Shown one piece after another: positions 7,320-14,274 of a stretch of DNA of 16,254 bases; the first letter of the stretch is position 1, and every line of letters begins with the position of its first letter. Made by a program: the position numbers and the translations under genes. Below the pieces are notes generated by a model. That model was not told the origin of the DNA and ran no database searches. It was given only the letters and a program-made list of their open reading frames with translations. The DNA is from Thermodesulfobacteriota bacterium (GTDB lineage: Bacteria > Desulfobacterota > DSM-4660 > Desulfatiglandales > HGW-15): NCBI GenBank assembly GCA_025454125.1, contig JALOPA010000003.1, forward strand, positions 1 through 16,254, in the 5' to 3' direction.

Positions 7320-8997
7320 AGCCGGAGGGCAGAGGCTGGGTGCAAGGGAGGTGAATGGCCACGGTATTCGTGAATCCACTTTCCTGCGTCAGCTCAATCC
7401 GGCCTCGATGGGCCAAAATGATCTTGTGGGCAAGGGGAAGCCCGAGGCCTGAGCCGAAGCTCCTGGAACCTAGATCTGCATGGAGCAGGGCCTGCCGGTC
7501 TTCGGGCGCCATAGAGGCTCCTGTGTTGGAGAGGGTCAGGGTAACACGCCCGGCTTCCTCAACCAGACGAAGGGCGAGTTTGAGCGTGCCCGGACCCGGG
7601 CCGATCAGTGAAACGGCATGATCGAGCAGGTGTTTGACGGCCTTGTTCATGGCTTCCTCATCCATCCTCACGACGGCGTGCTCTCTTTCAAAGGCCTTTT
7701 CCAGGAGGATCCGTTTTTCAGACACCTCCCTTTCCAATCCGACCATCACACGGTCGATCCACGGTCCCGCATCCACAGAGGCGAAGCGGAACGCGAGGGG
7801 CTGAGAATACTCGATCATGTCCTTCAAGGTGCGCTCGAGTCGGGCAGACTCCGATTCGATGATCTTCGCGTACCCTTTCAGCCTTAAATCCTCTCCAGAG
7901 ACCTTGGCGAGCCTTCTGGCGAAGCCGCCGATGGCGGTGAGGGGATTGCGAATCTCATGGGCCACGGCATCCAGAATCTGCTCTACGGCACCGAATCCTT
8001 CCTTGGGAACATTGCCGGCACCGGGTCGCCCTTCTGAATCCCCGGCCCCAGGGAGGGTGCGTTCCAGGGAATCCTCCATGGCGCTGCTGATGCGGGCAAG
8101 GGCTTGGTTGGCTTTCTCCATGACCTTGAGGATCTCCGACTGAGCCGGGAAATCCATTCTCAGGTGAACAGAGAGGTCTCCCAGTTTTTGGAAGGTTTCA
8201 GAAAGAAGCCCGTTGAGGACCTCCGGATCCATGCCCAGATGATCTTGCACGGCATTCTGGGGAGGCTCGTACCCGAGGTTAAGGCCAAAGACAAAGGCTG
8301 TAGATCTTCTTGCAAGTTCCACGATTTTGCACAGCCAAGTCCTTTCCGCGTGCAGGGCTTCCTCTCCAAAGAAGGCCTGGCACTCCAGAAGAGGCTCTGG
8401 AAAACGCCACCTCTTGAGAACACCGTGCCCCACTTCACGGTGATGAAGCCCCCAATGGGCCTTCTCCCAGGAGAGCGTTTCTTCGAGAGGCTGATCCAGA
8501 TCCGGAAGAGGCCCGTCTTCCTTGCCGGAGGCGACGGCCTCATAGAGCATGGCCTTGCCGATCTCCAGAATCAAGGCGGCTGCAAAGGCTTCATCCGGGG
8601 CCCCTGGAGACGTGTTCGCCCGTCGGGCGAACTCCTGGGCAAGGAGCGCCCTGTAGAGGCTTGTCTTCCAGAAATGGGTGTAGTCCAGAACGCCCGGTCT
8701 GCCCACAGGAAAGGTGTCTGTCAGAGACAGGCTCAGAGCCATAATCCGAACCCGGTTGAAACCGAGAAGAACCACGGCCTGGGAAACGGAGGTGACCGCC
8801 GCTTGCCTCGCAAAAAAGGCGGCTCCTGCCAGTTTCAGAAGCCGCGTGGCCAATCCCGGATCTTTTTCGATCACGGCGGCGAGCTGGCGCGCGGAACTTC
8901 TTTCGTCGGCGGCCAAATCGATGAGTTCAAGAGCCAGACCGGAGAAAGAGGGCAAAAATCGGCCTTCTGCAATTTTCTGGAGAAGGCCGGTTTTCAC
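7303..8997 (-). CDS. HDOD domain-histidine kinase fusion with degraded ATP site
   Basis: 564 residues from GTG 8997. Residues about 10-220 form an HDOD domain (LLQKIAEGRFLPSFSGLALE, DPGLATRLLKLA, SVSQAVVLLGFNRVRIMALS, HREVGHGVLKRWRFPEPLL), a signalling relative of HD phosphohydrolases. A helical linker leads to HisKA with H347 in VAHEIRNPLTAIGG, then HATPase_c. The G2 motif SFGSGLGLPLAHKII is intact. The N-box reads HLLDHA instead of NLLxNA, and G1 reads SNTGAS instead of DxGxG, so Mg-ATP contacts are altered and kinase activity is doubtful. GTG 8997 has CAGGGGAC five bases upstream; the ATG at 9012 (569 residues) has no ribosome site but cannot be excluded. No membrane segments. It is divergent from the NarL-type kinase gene, and no regulator is paired with it. 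Confidence 0.85.
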   Translation of the reverse strand: MKTGLLQKIAEGRFLPSFSGLALELIDLAADERSSARQLAAVIEKDPGLATRLLKLAGAAFFARQAAVTSVSQAVVLLGFNRVRIMALSLSLTDTFPVGRPGVLDYTHFWKTSLYRALLAQEFARRANTSPGAPDEAFAAALILEIGKAMLYEAVASGKEDGPLPDLDQPLEETLSWEKAHWGLHHREVGHGVLKRWRFPEPLLECQAFFGEEALHAERTWLCKIVELARRSTAFVFGLNLGYEPPQNAVQDHLGMDPEVLNGLLSETFQKLGDLSVHLRMDFPAQSEILKVMEKANQALARISSAMEDSLERTLPGAGDSEGRPGAGNVPKEGFGAVEQILDAVAHEIRNPLTAIGGFARRLAKVSGEDLRLKGYAKIIESESARLERTLKDMIEYSQPLAFRFASVDAGPWIDRVMVGLEREVSEKRILLEKAFEREHAVVRMDEEAMNKAVKHLLDHAVSLIGPGPGTLKLALRLVEEAGRVTLTLSNTGASMAPEDRQALLHADLGSRSFGSGLGLPLAHKIILAHRGRIELTQESGFTNTVAIHLPCTQPLPSGSRRGG

Positions 8998-9071
8998 GCT
9001 GTCCCCTGGCATGGAAGGAATCTATCTGACGGACGGCCAAGGAGCAAGGAATATCTGCCCAACCAACCCTA

Positions 9072-9100
9072 TTGAGCGGAGCGCTGTTTCCGGTTATACT
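9072..9100 (+). promoter_or_regulatory. Sigma-70 promoter for the NarL-type two-component operon
   Basis: TTGAGC (9072-9077), a 17-base spacer, TATACT (9095-9100). The predicted start near 9107 leaves a leader of about 36 bases before the kinase ATG at 9143 and lies downstream of the overlapping earlier in-frame starts. Confidence 0.6.
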
Positions 9101-9142
9101 CGCCAAAGGATGCGGGCCCTCGGCCGCAGGCAGGGTGATGTC

Positions 9143-10777
9143 ATGAAAGAGCCGCGAGACCAACGAAAAGTCAAGCCTTCCCGGCGCATCTCAGCCGCCG
9201 ATTTCCTGTTTAAGGCCGCGAATCAGTACGTGGAGCTTTCCGCTGAAGACGATCCGTTTGTCTACCTGGCCCAGAGGCTCATAGAGCTCGTAGGAGACGC
9301 GGTGGTGGCGGTCAGTTCATTTCATAAAGAGACCTCTCGCTTCAGTCGTCGTTGCACGGTCCAGGCCTTGGACAAAGGAGCGGACAGGATCTGCCGGGAT
9401 GCCGGCGAGCTGTATTTCGAGGTTCGAGAGGGCCTGATGCGCCTCTTCGCGAGCGGGAGGCTCACCCGAGTCCAGAGGAGAGGACCTAGAGCCTTTCCTC
9501 ATGAGTTCATGAAAGAGGTGTTGTCTCTTGAAGAAACTTACGGTTCCCTGAGCCTTTATGCCGTAGGGTTCGGCTGGAAGGATGAAATTCTCGGCAATGC
9601 CGTGATCATGGTTCCGAAGACCAGGCGCCTGAAAAACAGGACCTTGGTGGAGGCCTTTGTAAGGCTCGCTTCCATCGCCACAAGGCTTAGTCGGAATGAG
9701 ATTTCTCTCCGCGAGAGCGAAGCGAAATACCGGCAACTGGTCCAATATGCCCCTTCCGGCATTTACGAAGTGGATTTCGTGAAAGGGAGGTTTGTAGGGG
9801 TCAATGACATCATGTGCGAGTACACGGGCTACACGAAGGAGGAATTCCTGCACATGAGCCCCCTGGACATCCTCACCGAGGAGAGCCGAGCGGCCTTCGT
9901 GGAAAGACTCAACCGTCTTCGGAGAGGAGAGAGCGTGCCTGAGACGGTGGAGTTCAAAATCCTGGGCAAACAGGGCAAAGAATTCTGGGTGATCCTCAAC
10001 GTGAGATACTTCTGGGAGGACGACCTTGCGAAGAGAGCGACCGTGGTCGTTCACAACATCACCGACATCAAAGAAGCCGAGCAGGCCCTGAGAGACTCGG
10101 AGACGAGGCTGCGTCTTCTGTCCTCTCAACTGATCAATGCTCAGGAGGAGGAAAGAAAACGCATTGCACGAGAGCTTCACGACCAGCTCGGGCAGGATCT
10201 CATGGTCCTCAAGCTCCAGCTGAGATCCGTTCAGCAGCGCATCGAGCGGAGCGAACCTGAAACGGCCCAAACCTTTGAGCAGACCCTCCGCTACATCAAT
10301 GACATGGCGGAGAACGTTCGACGCCTGTCTCGAAACCTGAGCCCGGCGATCCTGGAGGATCTCGGGCTGCCGGCCTCGGTCCGGTGGCTCATTGTAGAGA
10401 ACGCGAAACATTACGATCTCGACATCCAGGCGGAGTTGCAGGGTCTGGATGGTTCGTTTGGTGGAGAGGAGGAAATCATCCTTTTCAGGGTTTTTCAGGA
10501 GGCTCTGACGAACATCGGTAAACACGCGCAAGCCAGCCAGGTTCGGATTTTCAGTCAGGTGGAAAACGGAGTCTTTTCGCTGGAGGTCGACGACAACGGG
10601 GTCGGGTTTGACGCAGAGGAAGCACTCGGGCGCAGCACGGTAAGAAAGGGTTTTGGCTTGACAACCATGCACGAGCGAGCGAGGATGCTCGGCGGTCGAC
10701 TGCAGATCCTTGCACAGAAAGGGGCGGGCTGCAATATCCGCCTTGAGATTCCGCTGGCGCGCAGTGAAAGGAAGTAA
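9143..10777 (+). CDS. NarL-type sensor histidine kinase (GAF-like, PAS, HisKA_3)
   Basis: 544 residues, no membrane segment, so a cytosolic sensor. Residues about 16-185 look like a divergent GAF-like domain (uncertain). PAS occupies about 193-310 (YRQLVQYAPSGIYEVDF, ending VVHNITDIKEAE). HisKA_3 is at about 335-400 with H346 in ERKRIARELHDQLGQDL. HATPase_c has N457 (FQEALTNIGKHA), DDNGVGFD at 483-490 and GFGLTTMHERA at 503-513. All motifs of an active kinase are present. The start is ATG 9143, with AGGG seven bases upstream and the sigma-70 promoter at 9072-9100; an in-frame ATG at 9110 lies almost on the predicted transcription start. The next gene, a LuxR/NarL-type regulator, follows after 4 bases and is its clear partner. 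The signal sensed is unknown. Confidence 0.93.
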   Translation: MKEPRDQRKVKPSRRISAADFLFKAANQYVELSAEDDPFVYLAQRLIELVGDAVVAVSSFHKETSRFSRRCTVQALDKGADRICRDAGELYFEVREGLMRLFASGRLTRVQRRGPRAFPHEFMKEVLSLEETYGSLSLYAVGFGWKDEILGNAVIMVPKTRRLKNRTLVEAFVRLASIATRLSRNEISLRESEAKYRQLVQYAPSGIYEVDFVKGRFVGVNDIMCEYTGYTKEEFLHMSPLDILTEESRAAFVERLNRLRRGESVPETVEFKILGKQGKEFWVILNVRYFWEDDLAKRATVVVHNITDIKEAEQALRDSETRLRLLSSQLINAQEEERKRIARELHDQLGQDLMVLKLQLRSVQQRIERSEPETAQTFEQTLRYINDMAENVRRLSRNLSPAILEDLGLPASVRWLIVENAKHYDLDIQAELQGLDGSFGGEEEIILFRVFQEALTNIGKHAQASQVRIFSQVENGVFSLEVDDNGVGFDAEEALGRSTVRKGFGLTTMHERARMLGGRLQILAQKGAGCNIRLEIPLARSERK

Positions 10778-10781
10778 AGCC

Positions 10782-11438
10782 GTGCAGCCCTATCAAATCA
10801 TTTTGGTGGATGATCATGTCATGTTCCGGCAGGGCATCAAGCGCCTCTTGGGCGACATGAAAGGCATTGAGGTGATTGCAGAGGCAGGAGATGGACTGGA
10901 ACTTCTGTCCCTGTTGAGAAAACAGCAGCCTCAGATGGTGATTCTCGATATTTCCATGCCCAGGCTGAGAGGGCTGGAGGCGGCCAAGGAAATCAAGGTG
11001 GGTTTCCCAGAGGTCAAAATCCTGATCCTCTCCATGCACCGGAACACGGAGTACTTCTACAACGCCATTTCCTCCGGGGCCGAAGGGTATTTGCTCAAAG
11101 AAGACGCGGACAGGGAACTCTACACGGCTATCGAAAAAATTAGAAAAGGGGAGCGATACGTCTCCCCCATTCTCCTGGAAGACTTGAGCAAGGACGTGAT
11201 CGAACTCCGCGGAGGCCATCGAAAGCCTCCTTCAGAGGATCTCTCCACCCGGGAGAAAGAGATCCTCAAGCTGGTGGCTGAAGGAAAAACCAGCCCTGAA
11301 ATCGCCGACCTTCTGTGCCTCAGTGTGCGCACCGTGCAGAATCACAGGGCAAACATTATGAAGAAACTCAAAATCAAGAATACGACCGATCTGCTGCGTT
11401 ACGCCTATCAGAGGGGCTACACTTCCCTTCTGAACTGA
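10782..11438 (+). CDS. NarL/FixJ (LuxR) family DNA-binding response regulator
   Basis: 218 residues. The receiver domain (about 4-120) has D10/D11, the phospho-acceptor D56 (VILDISMP), S84 (LILSM) and K106 (GYLLKED). The C-terminal LuxR-type helix-turn-helix is at about 152-212 (LSTREKEILKLVAEGKT, then SVRTVQNHRANIMKKL). The start is GTG 10782 with AGGAAG seven bases upstream; upstream in-frame codons overlap the kinase gene. It lies 4 bases after the kinase stop and should be phosphorylated by that kinase to control transcription. It is the only DNA-binding regulator in the window, so it could in principle also take phosphate from the orphan kinases (inference). No obvious terminator hairpin follows. 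Confidence 0.95.
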   Translation: MQPYQIILVDDHVMFRQGIKRLLGDMKGIEVIAEAGDGLELLSLLRKQQPQMVILDISMPRLRGLEAAKEIKVGFPEVKILILSMHRNTEYFYNAISSGAEGYLLKEDADRELYTAIEKIRKGERYVSPILLEDLSKDVIELRGGHRKPPSEDLSTREKEILKLVAEGKTSPEIADLLCLSVRTVQNHRANIMKKLKIKNTTDLLRYAYQRGYTSLLN

Positions 11439-11539
11439 AGCCACTGAATCGTCTTTTCTTTCGTCCTAAGTGTCTCTCCCTTAAACTCTGCTGCAACAGA
11501 AGGCTGTGATTAAGCTTGAGTAAATCTACTTACTGTTGA

Positions 11540-11574
11540 TTGAGTATTTATAGCTATTGACAATTATAGCTCAA
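11540..11574. repeat. Clustered direct and inverted repeats around a -35 element
   Basis: TTATAGCT occurs at 11548-11555 and again at 11564-11571, 16 bases apart, flanking the TTGACA at 11557-11562. AGCTAT/ATAGCT (11552-11557, 11566-11571) and TTGAG/CTCAA (11540-11544, 11570-11574) form overlapping inverted repeats. The position suggests a repressor or activator operator. The 362-base gap 11439-11800 is markedly AT-rich here compared with the rest of the window. Confidence 0.35.
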
Positions 11575-11586
11575 GGAAAAGATAAT
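11557..11586 (+). promoter_or_regulatory. Sigma-70 promoter upstream of the degenerate hybrid kinase
   Basis: A consensus TTGACA (11557-11562), an 18-base spacer, and GATAAT (11581-11586, 5 of 6). The predicted start near 11593 is 31 bases before the ATG of the short ORF at 11624 and about 208 bases before the kinase ATG at 11801. Confidence 0.6.
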
Positions 11587-11623
11587 ACCAAGAAAGGCAA
11601 TAAAGGATCATTAGTGGCGATAC

Positions 11624-11782
11624 ATGATGATTCTTTGCTTATTCTGCACCGAAAACGAGATGCTGTCTTTCTCAGGCGAAAAACCGTGCTTCTCTTGCGA
11701 AGTGCGTAGCGATGTGAAGAGCTTGGAGACTTCCTATCTCAGTGCCGCTTCGATTGTCTGTCGATACCTGAACCTGTGGTAG
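11624..11782 (+). CDS. Short Cys-rich ORF, in frame with the next kinase gene across one TAG
   Basis: 52 residues beginning MMILCLFC, with Cys5-x2-Cys8 and Cys22-x2-Cys25 (PCFSC), a spacing that could hold a metal. It ends at TAG 11780-11782. The frame is the same as the hybrid kinase that starts at 11801, so a single amber codon separates them. A good sigma-70 promoter starts 31 bases upstream, but the ribosome site is poor (AAAGGA 16 bases away) and codon use is not strongly coding. It could be a true small gene, the 5' part of a kinase gene broken by a nonsense change, or untranslated leader. Confidence 0.3.
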   Translation: MMILCLFCTENEMLSFSGEKPCFSCEVRSDVKSLETSYLSAASIVCRYLNLW

Positions 11783-11800
11783 AACCTGCTGCTGAACCGG

Positions 11801-13168
11801 ATGAGGGATCTTGAATTGAGAGGAACGGGAGCTTTGCAGCCAAAAAGAAGGCGATCCGTCGACTCGGCCGCTCAGTTGAACCTGCCGCTTCCTGGCATCA
11901 CAAGAAATACAGATCCTGATGAAGTGCTGTGCATGACGCCTGAAATCGTTCCAGCCGCCTTGGCAGAGGATAAAGAGCGATTGCCGCGAGTCTTGGCTCC
12001 GGCGTCCAAACGAGAACGCCAAACGGATGCAGAGCCGGAAGACGGGGACGGGCTTGACAGAAGAGCCCGAAAAATGGAGGCCATGGGGACCCTGGCCAGC
12101 GGAATTGCCCATGATTTCAACAACATCCTCACCCCCATCCTGCTCCGCACGGAAATGGCCATGGCCGAGCTCCAGCAGGACAGTCCCCTGCGCAATCAGC
12201 TGGAGCAGGTCCTGACCTGCGGCCAGAGGGCAAGAGATCTTGTCCACCAGATCCTCAACTTCAGCCATCAAACCGGCCGGGAGCGCCAGCCGCTGCAGAT
12301 CTCGCTTGTGGTCAAGGAGGTGCTCAAGCTTCTCCGATCCGCCTTCCCCACTTCCGTGGAGATACGACAGGACATTGTCGGATCAGGGATTGTGCTTGCT
12401 GACCTTAGCTCCATTCATCTGCTCGTGACAGAGCTTTGCATCAAGGCGGTTCAGCAAATGGGAGACAGGGGAGGAGTGTTGGAGGTGAGCCTCAGAGATG
12501 TGGAGGTGGGTTCCCAAGAATCCGGACCCACTGGCGACATACCCGCAGGCCTGTATGTGAAGCTCACCGTGAGACACGGGGCAAACGAGTCGTTCGTCGG
12601 GGGTTGCGGGCCTGCAGACCCGCAGGAGAAGGCCCCATCGTTTTCCGTGATCCGGAGCATCGTGGAAAAGCACGATGGACGCATGATGGCCCAAAGCAGT
12701 GAGCCGAAGCGAACCGCGTGTGACATTTACCTCCCCCGGCTTGAAAACGCGTGTTCTTCGAAAGAGACCAGGCGGCTTTCCCTGCCTCAGGGCACGGAGC
12801 GCATCCTCCTGGTGGACGATGAGCCGGAGGTCATGGCGACCTTCAACCAGATGCTGGCCTATCTTGGTTATGCCGTTTTCTCGTCGACGAGCGGGCCTGA
12901 AGCACTGGAGATGTTTCGCAAGACTCCGGATCGCTTTGACCTGCTCATCACCGATCAGACCATGCCGAAGATAACCGGGATCCAGTTGGCCCTGGAGGTC
13001 AAGCGTCTCAGACCCGATATGCCGGTGCTTCTGTGTTCCGGGTTTGGTGATGTCATCTGCAGCGAGGAGATGAAGAGCCTGGGGGTTCAAGAAGTGGTCA
13101 TGAAACCCGTCACGGCCAGCGAGATGGCCCACAAGATCCGGCAGGTGCTGGAGCGCATTCCGAAGTAG
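11801..13168 (+). CDS. Hybrid histidine kinase with a degenerate ATPase domain, plus receiver
   Basis: 455 residues from ATG 11801. Residues 1-88 match no domain I know. HisKA has H104 in [19 protein letters not shown], an intact phospho-His box. In the ATPase-like domain (about 165-315) the N-box NLxxNA has become ELCIKA (211-216). The G1 DxGxG is replaced by RHGAN (258-262), and the F and G2 (GTGLGL) motifs are missing, although the domain ends normally (IYLPR). The receiver (about 332-450) is intact: D339/D340, D385 (LITDQTMP), K435. So it probably cannot autophosphorylate. It may be a phosphatase, a scaffold, or a relay from another kinase. It is homologous to the two kinases at 1975-5451. 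ATG 11801 has no clear ribosome site, so the true start is uncertain, and an in-frame ORF precedes it across a TAG. Confidence 0.85.
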   Translation: MRDLELRGTGALQPKRRRSVDSAAQLNLPLPGITRNTDPDEVLCMTPEIVPAALAEDKERLPRVLAPASKRERQTDAEPEDGDGLDRRARKMEAMGTLASGIAHDFNNILTPILLRTEMAMAELQQDSPLRNQLEQVLTCGQRARDLVHQILNFSHQTGRERQPLQISLVVKEVLKLLRSAFPTSVEIRQDIVGSGIVLADLSSIHLLVTELCIKAVQQMGDRGGVLEVSLRDVEVGSQESGPTGDIPAGLYVKLTVRHGANESFVGGCGPADPQEKAPSFSVIRSIVEKHDGRMMAQSSEPKRTACDIYLPRLENACSSKETRRLSLPQGTERILLVDDEPEVMATFNQMLAYLGYAVFSSTSGPEALEMFRKTPDRFDLLITDQTMPKITGIQLALEVKRLRPDMPVLLCSGFGDVICSEEMKSLGVQEVVMKPVTASEMAHKIRQVLERIPK

Positions 13169-13192
13169 CGGTTTTTTCACGGGCTGGGCGCA

Positions 13193-13222
13193 AGAGAAAA
13201 GGCCGACGCAGGGCGTCGGCCT
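13193..13222 (-). terminator. Rho-independent terminator of the flgM transcript
   Basis: GGCCGACGC (13201-13209) and GCGTCGGCC (13213-13221) form a perfect 9-base stem with a 3-base loop, extended by an A-T pair at 13200/13222. On the minus strand the stem is followed by TTTTCTCTT, the expected U-rich tail. It lies about 45 bases after the flgM stop. On the plus strand no T run follows, so it would not be a full terminator for the hybrid kinase. Confidence 0.85.
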
Positions 13223-13264
13223 GGGACAGAGGAAAGAAAGGAGGAGGAAGGAGCGGGAAGTAGA

Positions 13265-13594
13265 CTAAATCAAATCCTCGATGAAAGCGTTCACCAGCTT
13301 GTCCGCAACACCCTCGTAGTCCACCGCGTACTCCCCTGCTTCGATCTTTTCTCTTACAGAAGCCACCTTGTCTGCCCGGATGTCCGGCTGGGAGGTGACG
13401 ATCTCCTTGATCCTTTGAGCCTCCCTGGAGGCCTCGGAAAGGCGAACAATGGCGTCTCCCGCCGGAGGCGCCTGTTCCGACACCCTCTCTCCGGCAGTGG
13501 GTTTTTCTTTCTCCACCCTGTCGGCCCCGCCAGGGGACAGGTTCCTCATGTTCCCCGTCACTTCATAGCTGATGATCTTGTCATCGATTTTCAT
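13265..13594 (-). CDS. flgM: Anti-sigma-28 factor FlgM
   Basis: 109 residues, a typical FlgM length. The N-terminus is polar and disordered. The conserved C-terminal sigma-28-binding part lies at about 57-108 (REAQRIKEIVTSQPDIRADK, then REKIEAGEYAVDYEGVADKL and a final AFIEDL), which matches FlgM_like proteins well. FlgM binds FliA in the cytoplasm and is exported through the completed hook-basal body, so late flagellar genes are delayed until assembly. The start is ATG 13594, with an AAGG-type site about 10 bases upstream. It lies 18 bases after the DVU0524-like gene on the same strand and is followed by a clear terminator, so the two form a short operon. The usual flgN/flgK neighbours are not seen downstream. 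Confidence 0.93.
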   Translation of the reverse strand: MKIDDKIISYEVTGNMRNLSPGGADRVEKEKPTAGERVSEQAPPAGDAIVRLSEASREAQRIKEIVTSQPDIRADKVASVREKIEAGEYAVDYEGVADKLVNAFIEDLI

Positions 13595-13612
13595 GTTTTC
13601 ATCGCCTTTTTT

Positions 13613-14026
13613 TCAAAACATGTTTCTGTCAATGGTCTCTGTCGTGATCTCTTTGAGTTTCTGGGTCAGAAAGCTTGAATCCTCGATGGACAGGGAATGG
13701 AGAGCCTCCCCTTTCTCATCGATTACCTTGAACAAGAACCCCTCTGCTTCCTCAGGGGAAACGCTCAGGGTCGCCCCATACTCATCCTGCAGCTTCTTGA
13801 CGACCAGCTTTTCCACCTCGTCGTGAGGACCGTCGCTGAGAATCCTGTCCACGATCTTGGAGGCGATCCTGTCCAAGAGGACCTTTCTCTTGGCGCTCCC
13901 GGAGACGTCAAGACGGTCGGCCGAGGGGTGCTGGAATTCACCTGCTCGTCTCGCGGTTTTCCCGTGCCGAAGCTGGTCCCCGTACACCCTCAAGACATTG
14001 TTGACCTGATATGTTGAGATGACCAT
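13613..14026 (-). CDS. FlgM-associated protein, DVU0524-like
   Basis: 137 residues. It begins MVISTYQVNNVLRVYGDQL and has a basic middle segment and a helical C-terminal half (VVKKLQDEYGATLSVS, then FLTQKLKEITTETIDRNMF). This pattern and its place directly before flgM match the small DVU0524 family found with flgM in Desulfovibrio and relatives. Its biochemical role is not established; a part in FlgM export, stability or early flagellar assembly is inference from position. No signal peptide. The start is ATG 14026, with GAGGG six bases upstream. The upstream 320-base divergent region holds repeated GGGAAMTTT motifs close to this start. Confidence 0.75.
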   Translation of the reverse strand: MVISTYQVNNVLRVYGDQLRHGKTARRAGEFQHPSADRLDVSGSAKRKVLLDRIASKIVDRILSDGPHDEVEKLVVKKLQDEYGATLSVSPEEAEGFLFKVIDEKGEALHSLSIEDSSFLTQKLKEITTETIDRNMF

Positions 14027-14061
14027 GATTTTCCCTCGTCCCCCTTATCGGTAGGACTCGC

Positions 14062-14102
14062 GGGAACTTTAGGGAAATTTCGCAGGGGTTGAAAAATTTC
14101 CC
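14062..14102. repeat. Three GGGAAMTTT motifs upstream of the flgM operon
   Basis: GGGAACTTT (14062-14070) and GGGAAATTT (14072-14080) are direct copies one helical turn apart. AAATTTCCC (14094-14102) is the same motif inverted, forming a perfect 9-base inverted repeat with the second copy across 13 bases. They lie 36-76 bases before the ATG at 14026, so either an operator or a leader hairpin is possible. Confidence 0.4.
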
Positions 14103-14130
14103 CCGCCCGCCAAAGCCTTCCCTGCCGAAC

Positions 14131-14144
14131 GTCAAGAATTTGAC
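14131..14144. promoter_or_regulatory. FleQ-like operator, GTCAA-GAAT-TTGAC
   Basis: A perfect 5-base inverted repeat with a 4-base centre. It matches 11 of 13 defined positions of the FleQ consensus GTCaNTAAAtTGAC known from Pseudomonas. It lies 74 bases upstream of the -24 element of the sigma-54 promoter at 14219-14234, a usual distance for an enhancer-binding activator, and about 105 bases upstream of the flgM operon start codon, so it might serve both. Confidence 0.5.
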
Positions 14145-14218
14145 TTCTCCTCTTGCGCACGTTTCTGCCGGCTTTAAACAATCTCTTGAAATTATTGCAA
14201 AAAAACCATCCCTAGTCA

Positions 14219-14234
14219 TGGCACACTTATTGCC
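14219..14234 (+). promoter_or_regulatory. Sigma-54 promoter for the TPR-glycosyltransferase-methyltransferase gene
   Basis: TGGCAC-ACTTA-TTGCC: ten bases between GG and GC, one mismatch (last position) to the RpoN consensus. The predicted start near 14245 gives a leader of about 100 bases before the ATG at 14347. Confidence 0.75.
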
Positions 14235-14264
14235 AGAGACAAGGGAGCAAAGAACCCGCCACCC

Positions 14265-14274
14265 AAGGAGGTGA
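14265..14274 (+). promoter_or_regulatory. Orphan perfect Shine-Dalgarno sequence in the leader
   Basis: AAGGAGGTGA matches the complement of the 16S rRNA 3' end over ten bases, but no ATG, GTG or TTG lies 4-12 bases downstream. A GTG at 14271 is inside the motif; read from it, a 24-codon frame ends at TGA 14343-14345, one base before the ATG at 14347. It may be a standby or translational control site, or a small leader peptide. Confidence 0.35.

Noticed and set aside
9317..10672. 451-codon minus-strand open frame opposite the NarL-type kinase
   Set aside because: Shadow of a well-supported kinase; composition (Pro, Arg, Gly, His rich) is typical of antisense frames.
11501..11516. AGGCTG-TGATT-AAGCT as a sigma-54 site
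   Set aside because: Spacing fits, but the -12 TT and -24 CAC are wrong; a much better sigma-70 promoter lies just downstream.
13200..13222. The strong hairpin as a bidirectional terminator
   Set aside because: The T run exists only on the minus strand; the plus-strand flank is purine-rich.
14155..14170. Possible minus-strand sigma-54 site for the flgM operon (GGCAG...TGC)
   Set aside because: Only 9 bases separate GG and GC; RpoN needs 10.
14218..14274. Small ORF from ATG 14218 ending in the AAGGAGGTGA motif
   Set aside because: Its start codon lies within the sigma-54 promoter, upstream of the predicted transcript start.
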